55,349 nucleotides of DNA, taken from contig LWCA01000096.1 in NCBI GenBank assembly GCA_001642005.1, positions 1-55,349 on the forward strand, read 5' to 3'. This document shows positions 1 to 11,400 of this stretch, one piece after another. The notes under the pieces were generated by a model, which saw only the letters and a program-made list of their open reading frames with translations, did not search any database and had not been told where the DNA came from. The first letter of the stretch is position 1. Every line of letters begins with the position of its first letter. This DNA comes from Intoshia linei. Lineage: Eukaryota > Orthonectida > Rhopaluridae. Made by a program: the position numbers and the translations under genes.

Positions 1-787
1 GTAATAACAAACATAAATCAAATACAGGTATGTCTCAATTTTTTTCGGAAAATCTCGGTAAATTATTAAATATCCCGTGAATTTTGTCCCGGTTTTTTTC
101 CCGGCACAATCTACACAGGACGAAATGCATTTACAGTTTTTCAACTATTTTGTGCTATTAGCTACTTTTTAAATTTTTTATAATTTTCACAAATGTTTAT
201 TAAAAAAAATATTCTCAATTTGCCAATAGATGATCCAAAATTTGATAATAAATAAATGAGAACGTGAAAATTTCAATTGATTTTATTACCTGGATTATAA
301 AATGAAAAATTAAATGAAAAAAGTATAATAAAAATCACCGGACCACTAATAAATTTTTGTAATATTGCATTTATATGGAGAAAATAATAGATGAGAAATA
401 CAAAAATTTTTTTTGTGTGCATATGTCTATGGCTATCAACCAGTGGCGAACGTACCATTCCCAAAACTCTCTTCGGGGCTCGATGAAATTTTTGTAAAGA
501 GGAGTTTCATTTTTCCCAATTGAGCGTTAAAAAATTATATTCTTGAATATTATAACTACATTTCGTGTTTAAAATTTAATTTGTGTCAAATTAAGAGCCT
601 TGGATAGATGGATAGGGCTGTATAACACTATGTATCTTTGAAATTTTTTTAAGTGGCTTCTTTTTCAGTTTCAAGGTCACCTCGAGCTTGATAGTTTCAG
701 CACTGTTACTAATTCTTTTATTTTTTCGAAGTTTGATTTCAGTAATGAAGATAATCATTTAAAGTAAATATCATAAAAATTATTTAG
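1..787. other. AT-rich stretch, no gene found
   Basis: No exon chain or RNA gene can be supported here. A somewhat more GC-rich patch near 430-485 looks like part of an old transposon, but I found no partner end. Upstream exons of the cysteine-rich gene that begins at 788 probably lie to the left, outside the window. Confidence 0.4.
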
Positions 788-1865
788 CTATATTTACGTT
801 TAAACCAATCACGGATGTCATAAATTGGGGAAATGAAGGAAATGTAAATGTTGACCAAAACACAATGAAAATAGATACTTGCATGTCAATTAATCAAATA
901 ACATGTAAAAACATAAAAAAATGTGAATGGAAAAAGAATAATTGTATTTATATAGGTATTAATTTTAATTTTTGCATGAAATTATAAAAACACAAAAAAT
1001 AATTTAGGTACTACTCAAACGTTTTGTTTTGATTTTGCTAAAGAAATTATAAAATCCTGCAAAAAAGATAAATTCTTTAAGAGATGTAAAATAATGGATT
1101 TTATTTGCATCAATAGAGGTACAATTATTCTACTATACTAGGTTGACTGTTATGTACTACGTACAAACAGCACCTAGCTCTATCGAGGGCACATTTTTAT
1201 TCTACCAAAAAAATAAATTTACGTTGAAAATATAATTTACAAATCCTACTATTCACTATTATCAATGCTTTAAAGGAGTGGTTCCCAAACTTGTTTCAGG
1301 TGGAACCGTCATATCACATTACTTTTTACTTTAAAGTGAATTGCCATATCTTAATTTTGTTTTTTTAACATTTGCGTAAAGAATTTTAAAAATAATTGTT
1401 ATCCCATTTTTTTAATTTATTAGACAGAATGTTTGTATAATATTAAAAATAAAGTAAAAACAGTCTAATCCTAAAAATTGTCATAAATAGCATAAATTCC
1501 AGAAAAAATAAAATTATAAATTTAAACCTATTTTGTTGTATATTGTCTATTTTTGTTTCTAAAAAAAAGGACAATTGGGCTTTTTGACCCGTAAAATGTG
1601 AGTTTGGGAGGTTGAAATTGATTTTGCTAACACCCGGAAAAAACTGTAATTGAAATATGGACTTTATAAAATTCTAAGACTGGTACTTATTGAAAGAAAC
1701 TGTAACACACTCACAAACAAATATTGCCTAGCATATTATATAAGTAAGGATATACAATATTTGAGTAGTTTATAATCATATTTTTTAGGTCAGAAAATAA
1801 AATCAAATGTATTTTTATATACATGTATATTGTTATTGTTTGTAACATATTATTTCATAAATTAA
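788..1865 (+). CDS. 3' end of a cysteine-rich surface protein gene (partial)
   Basis: Three exons are visible: 788-955, 1008-1118 and 1789-1865. All joins are phase 1 (G|GT...AG|GT), so they read as one frame. The first two exons encode a lysine-rich segment with many cysteines, such as CMSINQITCKNIKKCEWKKN and then FCFDFAKEIIKSCKKDKF. The last exon encodes a short polar stretch, then a hydrophobic tail (about residues VFLYTCILLLFVTYYF) and a stop. That layout suggests an extracellular Cys-rich region with either a C-terminal membrane helix or a GPI-anchor signal. Symmetric phase-1 exons are typical of extracellular modules. The intron 1119-1788 holds a copy of repeat R1. The 5' end is missing from the window and I do not recognise the family. 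Confidence 0.55.
1139..1748 (+). repeat. R1 composite repeat, internally deleted copy
   Basis: It begins with the R1 start motif (TGTACTACGTACAAACAGCA near 1152) and ends with the R1 3' module (TTTTTGACCCGTAAAATGTG near 1580, then the AGCATATTATATAAGTAAGG end). The middle modules present at 34447-35840 are missing. It sits inside the last intron of the Cys-rich gene. Confidence 0.7.
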
Positions 1866-2064
1866 TGTCATTAATCTCTATTAGATTGTATTTTAATTAA
1901 ATGTACATTTAATATTTTTTATAACGATTTAATTTTTTATTATCAATTAGATGAATTTAAAAGTTTTTAAAATGGTATCAACAAATTTAATCAAAATTAG
2001 TCCATGTCTATCTGATCCAGATAAAATATTAGTCAGATTCAATTGTATATTTAAAAAGGCTTGT

Positions 2065-2352
2065 ATTTATCGCGTCAGTATTTTAATCCGTAAAGTGTCA
2101 GTAGAAATATTGAATTGTCAATTGATATAATGGATCTTCAGTATTTTAGGTGACAGTTGACAAGGTGTCAGTATAAATAATTGATTGTCAGTATTTAAAT
2201 TGAAAGGGCAGTAAAAAAAATTATTTTGTCAGGACTTTAAATATACTGTCAGTATTTAAATTAAAAATTGACAAAAATGTAATTGAATACTGACAAAGTA
2301 CATTTTATTACTGATATTTTAATATTTATACTGACAAATAAAATACTTCCCA
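2065..2352. repeat. Imperfect inverted cluster of TGTCAGTATTTAAATT units
   Basis: The motif TGTCAGTATTTAAATT or close variants recurs many times in forward orientation on the left. It appears as its reverse complement (AATACTGACA) on the right, at about 2285-2335. The whole is therefore a degenerate palindrome built from short repeats. No coding potential is seen. Confidence 0.6.
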
Positions 2353-3672
2353 TTTAAAAATCACAGCCACAGAAATGTTTTTATAAATTGATCAAAATGT
2401 ACAATGTAATTCCAAAGATTTTAATAATATTATTAACAAAAATGTGTACATTAAATCACAATGTGCATAATACGTTACGTATAACGAATCAACCAATTTA
2501 AAAGCGTTTCAATGAAATAAATTATGTACGTAAAATAAGTGGGTGTAAAACCAATGAAAATTAAAAGTTACGATCAACAAATTATCAAAATTGTTCTAAT
2601 TAACACTTGATACATGTATACTTTTGTTCGGATGCAAGTTAATCCTTTCATTTCATAATAAATATCAATTAAACATATGCGTCTTTAATCTTAAAGCTAT
2701 TCAACTATCCTTAACAATTTTTCAATTTCATGTGGGAATTATATATCAATGGAAAGAAATATCAAGTCTGCAGTTAAAATAACCAAAACTCAACAATATA
2801 CTTTTATCCGAAAGAAATTAATTATTCTTAAACTAGGTACATTGTAATATAAATTTCATTGAGAACTGCAATGGCAAATGCTGTTTATTCTACATTTGGT
2901 ATAGATAATTTGATTATATTTTACATTTTAGATAATACCTTTACGACAACCAGACCTAAAACCGGCTAAGATTTTTGGAAATGTAGGACAATAAAATTAA
3001 AAAAATTGAAAATTTTTTTCAAGTTTACTAGTATATAAATAAAGCCTAGTTAACCCGTACTCGATTATTATAGTCAAATGTATGCAATGATTCCGTTATG
3101 CCGTAAAAAAAATTTATTCTTATGATTTTCATGTAAAACTTTATACATGTATTGTATTCGACAATTTTCAATGTTTCAAGATAAATAAATAAAATATTTT
3201 TGGAAAATTGGCCCATCATTTCTCAAAATTGAACATTTAAAAAAATGTATATTTTGAAATATCATAGCTGTCAAGTCTAATTTGGTGGGAGGTAGTTAGG
3301 GCTATATTGCATCACACAAACAGTATTTTCCAAAATTTCGTAAAACTTCAGTTAGTAATAGGCTTCATTATAAAAGTTGTAGTTGTTGTGTTTTTTAACA
3401 TGTTTCATATTTACAATCATCTTGATAGGATCAATTCATTTCAATCATATCGTATAAATATATTTCAATAAGTTTCGACATCTTCAATAACGAAAAATAA
3501 AAAAATTTTAGTATAGAATGTAGTATAGTATAGAATAAATAGAATGTTTCAAATTTTTGAAAAATTAAAAAGATTGAAAATATTCAATTAATTAAAATGT
3601 TTATTATGAAGAAAAAATGTTTAGATATAAAATCTATGACAAACAAATAAAACAAATTTGATTGACGACCAA
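2353..3672. other. AT-rich interval without recognised features
   Basis: Between the palindromic cluster and the next gene I see no exon chain, RNA gene or transposon end that I can support. It presumably includes the promoter of the gene starting at 3673. Confidence 0.4.
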
Positions 3673-6600
3673 ATGGGTAAATTATATAAAAACTAATTAA
3701 TTATTAAATCAAACTACTAATTAAAAAACTTAATTTAGATAAAAGTTTTGATTTATCCGATAATAATTCATTAAATGATATTTTTGAAGACGACGATTGG
3801 TTAAATTTTGATGATGAAAAAATCACTCAAGATAAAAAGCCTTTAAATGAACCAAATGTACCTGTAAATTTAAATCAAAATATAAATTCAAAATTAAAAA
3901 ACACACAAGATAGCCATATAAAAGACAGTTTAACGAAAAAATCTATAATTGAACCAAAATTAAATAAAAATTTTGAATTTGAAAATAAAAAAATTAAAGA
4001 AATTAATCAAGCTCCGTCCAATTCTGTCTTGAAGAATGATGATTTTTTGTCTAATGAATATAATTTTGTCGATAATAATAACACTGTTAATCACGAAATT
4101 AAATTCAATGTAGACGATGATGAATTTTTTCAATCAACTTTAAATGCTTTAAACAAAGGTTTTGAAAGCTTTCAAAAAATTCATTATTAATGACTTGTTA
4201 TATTTTAGATAAACCAAAAAATAATGATAATTTCAAAATTACGAAAAATGAACCACATACATTGCAAAAATCAACAATTAAATCAAAACCGGTGAAGAAT
4301 ATTGATGATGACGATGAATTAAATGCAATATTAGGAATTGGATCATTGACTAAAGCGTAATTCTAAAAAAATAAAAAACCACCCACTGTTTTAATTAATA
4401 AATTAATCATTCAATTTCAAATTCAAATTAAATACCTCAATTCCAATAACTTTATCTGATAAATGATATTAACATAATATGACGATAACAGATTACAATT
4501 TTAAAATATTACCTGTTCCAATTTATTATAAATTGGCGCAATTTAAAAAAATTTATTGACTTTTTGAATTATTTTCGTTTAAAGATTTAATTTAATGTTT
4601 TCGTATCAACTTTTAAAAATTAATATAATTCAAATTAATAAATTTTAATTACAACATTAATAGTCTTAAACAGCATATTGAATAAGTCAGCATTAATGAA
4701 TATATTTGGAACTATTTGTACAACTTTCAAGTTACCATCTTTACTATAATATTTTTACCGCAATTTTGAAAATTATTATACACAAGTTATTTGCAGGATA
4801 TCTATATTTATATTTATATAAAATTTTAAATTATTAATCAATATTTAAAATTTTTTTATTACTTTTTAATTTAGAAGTCAAAAAATTGAAAAAATAAACG
4901 ATTATAATTTTGAAATTGACAAAAAAGAACAGAAAGGTGTTATAGTCAATGATCAACTTGATGGAAAAAAATCAAATCAAAACCTATCGGAAACTAGTGT
5001 ATCCGAAATTATCAAATTTTCTCAACAAAATTTCGATGAACAAAGAGATATTTTAAACGACCTTTCAAGGTAATTATATCATTTTATATTTAAATTTATT
5101 TTATTTTATTAGAAAACGGATTGAATTTATTGAATCAATATACCGAGAGCAAGAATCGATGTAATTTTGATACTAATACAATTGTAATGTAAATAACAAA
5201 AAAATATAATTCAAAATACGAAAAATGGGAGATAAATATATTTTAAAATATTAAATTAAATGCTTATTCACATTATTATAAATCGACCTTATTTAAATTT
5301 TTCATTAAACATTAAAAGTTCTGGAATTTTTTACTACATTTTTTATTAAAAATAAAAAATTATCATTAAAAATTTGATTGCATAAATTAATGAAAATTTT
5401 CTGTGAATAACTAAAAATCTAAATAAATTTGAATAACATATTACAATAAATCTCAGACATATCAAAATACTTATTACTGTAATAATTACATGAAATTGAT
5501 TGTTTACCAAAATTTCGATTTACGGGAAATTTGAGGAAAAGAGATTTTACCTTAAATTAAGGGTTGGTAAAATTGACTTTTTTATTTTTGGGTTGGATTA
5601 AAAGGTTTCTATAAAATCATAAGAAGGGTTTTACATAAAGGGCTTAAAATGGTATTTTTTATTAAATATTATTAAATTTTATTAATGGTGCGATAAAAGT
5701 CAAATTTTTAAAATAAGAATTTAGCGGTCATTTAGGCTTTAGGATAAAATTACATCTGGCAACTCTGCAATAGTTTATGTTACAAAAATAAAAAATTTTT
5801 TAATTTTACTGGTAGTAAAAACAGAAATGCTGGTATAATTATATTATAATAAATAAAAATAATAGCGAAATTTTGTTAGATAAACTTTTAAAAACAACTG
5901 AATTAGATGGTCGGTAGAAAACTTTTTTCAGCGCTACACGGTTGGAGTCAAAAAAATTCTAAATTACTTATTGATTTGGAAGAGTAGGTCCGTTATCTGA
6001 CCCCTAATCCTCTCCTTGGTTTGATGGCGAGTCATTTTATTAATTTTGACGCAACATTTATAATTGACATTTGTATTTAGTCACATTGACACAATAGAAA
6101 AATTGAAGAATCTAATACAAAATAAAAACCAAGAAATTATTAATTTGAATGAATCGAAAAAATTAATAAATGAGAATTTGGAAAATTATTTCAATAAAGA
6201 AAAAAGGTTAATTTCTAATTTTTTTTGTCATATAATTGAAAAAAATAATTTTAGTGATAAAATTATACAAATACGACAAGAATTTTCTCAAGAAATTGAA
6301 TTAATCAAAGATTTTTATTCTAAAAAAATTGAATGCTTGACGTTAACAGAAAACAACGACTTGTAATTAAAATAGGCATAAAATAATCAGTATTAACAAC
6401 CCATTAAATTCTATCATATAAATAGGGTGGTTAATTTTCAGCAGGCATTGAATTTTGAGATATATTTTAGTCCACTAGATTTTTTCAATTCAGCAAACCA
6501 ACAAATGTATAACTGGAATGTGACCCGAACCTTAAATGCCCATAACACAATATACAATGTAACATGAACATTGTTCATGTTTGTCTGGAATTTTTAGGAA

Positions 6601-8416
6601 CAAAATATAATTAAAAAATTTATTTATAATGACAATAAATCAATATTTTTAAACTTAAACGATGCTTATTTAATTAAACTAATAATTAATTTATAATTTG
6701 GTACATAGAGGCCATTTTTAAGTAGGATAAGACCAAATGGTCGATCCCATTATTTTTATTCGTAAAATAATATTTAAAAATTTTTCTAAAAAACCAAGAT
6801 TTAAAAAAATAACTCAAACTCAGAGATCAACATGTGTACTAAAAATTCAACCAAAATTAAAATTAAATTAAATAAAAATTGTTTTATTATGTCTAAATAG
6901 AACGCTGGTATCAGCATCAAATTGCCTAGAAAAAAACACAAATATGCTAGAACAATTATATAATATAATCTCCCAAAAATCTGAGAATTTAACAATTGAA
7001 GAAAAAAAACAAGTCGAATCACGCGATAAAATATTTAAATGTACTAATTACTACTTATAATTATAATTGCAAAATTATTACTAAAATACTTATTTTAGTA
7101 TACGAAAATAATTTTGAAAAATTAAGTGAAACTTTTAAAAAAGAAAAAAGTGAGTGGACCGAAAATATGAACAATTTGAAACAAGAATTAACTAAAACAA
7201 TTATATTAATGAATGAGGTATTTGGTATTATTTATTAATATATTTTTAAAAAAAGGAAAAATTTAAATGTCAACAAAAACAATCAAACTTTGAAATGGAT
7301 TTGGAAAATTTAGATAACAAAAAAAAGCAAATGGATAACGAATTTGTAAAACAGTGTGAATTTTTATCAAATGAAAAGGTTCATCAAATATATTTTAAAT
7401 TTTATATTTCATAGAACAAGATATTGGTGCTTCAAAAAGATAATTTTCAGAATTTAAATGCAGAAAAAATTAAATTTGACGAATATAAAATGGAATTTGA
7501 AACCAAACAACGTATTTCCATCAATGAATCTCAAAAGTTACATGAACTGTCTAATCAGGTATACAAATGTAATATTAAAAAAGAGTAATTAAAATTATTT
7601 AGAAACACGCTGAAGTTGAAGGGTTATTAAAATCTTTATACAAAGAAAAAGAAAGTTTAATACAACGAGAAAGTCATATCAGTTTCGAAAAAAATAGATT
7701 GGAAATTAAACAATCAATGGTATCTCAAAACATTCAAAAACTCAAAATTGAGCAGGAATTACATTCCAGAAAAGTTGCTGAAATTGAAAAGAAATGCATT
7801 GATCTCGAAAACATGTCTATTGTAAATTTTAAAAAAATATTATTCTTTTATTTTGCTCATTAAATTAAACAGGAAATTACAAATTTAAAACAAAGAAATG
7901 TCGATTGTAGTGCTGAAAATAAAAATAAACAAAATGAATTAAAATTACTCGAAAATCAACTTAAAAAATGGGAAAGTCAACTCATTTCTAAGGAAAATTT
8001 ATTAAACGAAGTATTTCTAATAACAATAATAATTATTATTCTAATTATCTATATTGAATACTTTTTAAATAAAATTTAGAAATATTGCAACATTGAAAAA
8101 CGAGAATCATGTCTAAATTCTGATATAAAAAATTCCATTTGTATCAATTGTCATAGGCCAAATAATGAAAATGTTATTGCACCACGTTTTTTCGAAAAGA
8201 GTCAAAGTTTTGAAAAAAATATTTCATACACCATAGACACGTTTGATCAAATAATTCAATTAAAAAACGATATAGATTCCAAAAACGTATTTTTAATCTT
8301 TTAAAATTGTAACTAAATTAGAATTAATTTTTCATGTAATTTTCTTTATTTTAAAAATTTAGAATGAATATCATGATACAAATAAAGAAGACATATTTCT
8401 CAAATCGTTACATTAA
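3673..8416 (+). CDS. Acidic N-terminus plus long coiled-coil protein, FBF1-like?
   Basis: The model has 14 exons: 3673-3676, 3739-4158, 4209-4356, 4875-5069, 5113-5160, 6081-6362, 6901-7040, 7099-7217, 7256-7378, 7415-7558, 7603-7821, 7873-8010, 8080-8286 and 8363-8416. Their lengths total 2241 nt, giving 746 aa with phases agreeing at every junction. The start ATGG|gt is inferred from the first splice. Residues 1 to about 190 are acidic and disordered, with clusters such as FEDDDWLNFDDE and DDDDELNAILGIG. From about residue 250 to 690 the protein is almost continuous heptad-like coiled coil rich in K, E, N and Q. A late CINC motif and a non-coiled tail follow. The DDW and DDDEL clusters followed by a long coiled coil recall FBF1, a centriolar distal-appendage protein, but I cannot confirm this. 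It converges with CXXC1, 47 bp away. Confidence 0.8.
5510..5790 (+). repeat. Degenerate fragment of a hAT-like repeat (same family as 18315-18826)
   Basis: Shared blocks with the 18.3-18.8 kb copy include AAAATGGTATTTTTTATTAA, a following GTGAGATAAA-like segment, and a CTAGG...AAAATCTGGCA-like end. It lies in the intron 5161-6080 of the coiled-coil gene. Ends and target duplication are not identifiable. Confidence 0.45.
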
Positions 8417-8463
8417 TATTAATAATGAATTAAATATTTTGGTATTTTGAGTTTATTTACAAT

Positions 8464-11400
8464 TTATGTACAATTTTCTATTTTCGTATTGTGCAATAAA
8501 ATGCCCAAAAAGTTTCCTCTATTTTTAAAATTTTTTTCTAGATACATAATTTCAGTATTTAAAGTGTCTAATTTGCAAAGCTAAAAAGGATTTATTAATA
8601 AAAATAATAATGTATAATAACCAGACTAAATTTTTGTAAATGAAAATTTGCATGCAATAGTCGATCCCAATTATAGTGAATAGTACAATCACTTTTATAG
8701 TTGCGACAATTTCTTAAATTAAATTTTAAATTGTTATCGCTAAGTGGATAACCACATATTTCATATGGTACAACCTGAAAATTGATGAAAATAAAATATA
8801 TAGAATAATGTAGTGATAATTAATTTATTTCAACAAATTTTGAAAATTACAACAAAATCAACAATTTAACCTCTATCAATTAAAAATTTTTTATAAAATT
8901 AAAAACCCCGTATCAAATCATGACTTCAAAATTAATGCAAGTCTTATACATTAGTCGCACATTTAAATTGTTAATATTTGGAACACGTACTTTTTTATTT
9001 GAGAACCACTGATTTACTGTTAATAATTTAATTTATTAAAATTAAATTTTACTTGCTCTTTGTAATGTTCTGGGCACATTAATTTTAAACGTTTACAATA
9101 CAATTGTGAAGATTCCATGTAATGGTTGCAAATAACGTCACTGATTATTTTTTCGCATTTGCAAAATGTACCAAACCTATAACCCGATTCCGCCTATTTA
9201 TATTACGTATTATTAATGACTCTTTAAAAACTTTTATTATACATTTTAAAATACTAAATTAATAAACACATAAAATTACTTTAGCATAGCATTTTTGAAA
9301 ATGTTTTTGAGACTGAGATATTTGTAAATCGTGTCCACAAATAAAACAAATAATTTCCTGGTTATCTTCTTCAGTACACTAAAAATATAATAAATTGATA
9401 TTTGTAAAAATAAATACGCTGGGTTCCTCGTATTTTAATTTTTTAAATTTATCAATTTGATCTAGTTTTTGTTGACACATTTTGTCAATGTGATCCAATT
9501 TTTGTTGACAAGTTTCTCTTTTCCGTAAAAGATTAGATATTTTTTTATTAAATTTATCGTTGTCAGATGGTAAATCTTTCCAGTTTTGTAATCGTTCTGG
9601 AAGAATGCATTCAATTCTTCTAATTTAATTTAATTTAAATTTTGATAAATATAAGGTCCATTTTTCGGAAAATTTATTTACTCAATATTAAAGTTAATAA
9701 CGTTAATTTTAAAATACGTTTTCGACTAATTTTACTTATTTATAATATGCTATGCAATATTTGTTTTGTGTGTGTGTTATTTTTTTAAATAAATGTTATT
9801 CTTAGAAATTTATAAACTCCACATTTCAATTACAGTTTTTTCCGGGTGTGTTAGCAAAATAAATTTCAACCTTCCAAACTCACATCCTACGGGTCAAAAA
9901 CCCCAATTGTCTCTTTTTTTTTTTAAAATTAAACGAGTTTGAGAATTTTAAAAAAATATATACTCTGATACTGATTATAAAATCAAAAATTTAAATTTAA
10001 AAAAAATATATATCTCCAGAGGCCAAAACCCTAAATTACCTTTTTTTTTAATGAAAACAGCTGTAGAATTAAAAAAAATTTACAGGTGGTACATAAGTAT
10101 CTTGTTAACAAACACAAAAAATTTCAATTTGAATCAGTGACGCCTTCATGGTTAAAAAAGCATTTTAGTATTCATACATTTTTTTTCCGAAATATTTTAT
10201 TAAAACAAAAAATGTGAAATCATTGACGGTCCGAAAATTAAAAAAAAAAAAAATTTTTCTAATAGAGCTTAATCTAGTTAATATAAATAAAAAATTTCAA
10301 CCCCAGAAATCTACGCATTCGTGGTTAAGAATAATTTTGAATATATTATCAACCAATATTTTTTAAATATTTCGATTAAAATAAAAATTGAAAATATTGA
10401 TCCTACAATTTCAAAAAAATTAACCTAGCAAGCCCGATGCCACCAAAAATTAAAAATAGACCCCTAAAATAAAAATTAGCAAACTAATTAACAATATCGT
10501 TAGGATATTTAATAATATAATTATTTTAATGCTCAATTTGGTAAAATTAGTGCCCATTATACAACAATTTCGTCTAGGCCACCAAAAGGGATATCGGTAC
10601 GGTAGGTTCGGCACTGATTGTATCATTACTTTAATGCCACTTTAATTCCGCATTCATCGCAACTAAAATACATAAAAATAAATATAGGTTAGAACTCTAG
10701 TAATAAGTAAAAAAAGTCCTACAATTTAAAATTCAGGTTACAATTTGTCAACTGGGACGTCCATTCTCTGAACGATATAATCACCGATTTCACTAAATTA
10801 TCATATCATTGATTAGTTCACGAAATTTGTGGGTTCCTTTATTCATATTTTAATTATGTTATATTCATAATTTTGGTCCCAAAATTGTCTTTAATCTTTA
10901 AAAATTGGGTAACAAACTTCCCTTAAAAACTCTAAAAAATTATCTTAAAATCTTTAAAAAAAGGTATAAAAAATATTCCCTTCAAAACCGTACAAAATTT
11001 TGGTCAAGTTTAAATTCAATAAACCTGGAAGAAACCACAAAAATATTGTCAAAATATAAACACGTTAATTAATTAACACAATCGATGATTATATCGCTCT
11101 AAGACAGTGATGACAAGACTTTTTAGTTGGTGCGTCAAAATTTTTTTTGCTGTTTACTTTTCTAGTTGCGTGTCACTGTTAAATGATAAATAATTTTAGG
11201 TATGTATACTTTTCTATTATTACACCCTTCTGAGTTAATTTTTCAACACCATATTAAAAATTTCAAATAAGCTTTTTACCAGCGTGTCATATTTTTGCCA
11301 TCACTGCTCTAAGATGTATCACTCTAGCAATACATTCCTCAATTAAATTTGAATTAAATTTTCATAATATGTATAAAATATATATTTAGAAACGTCCACT

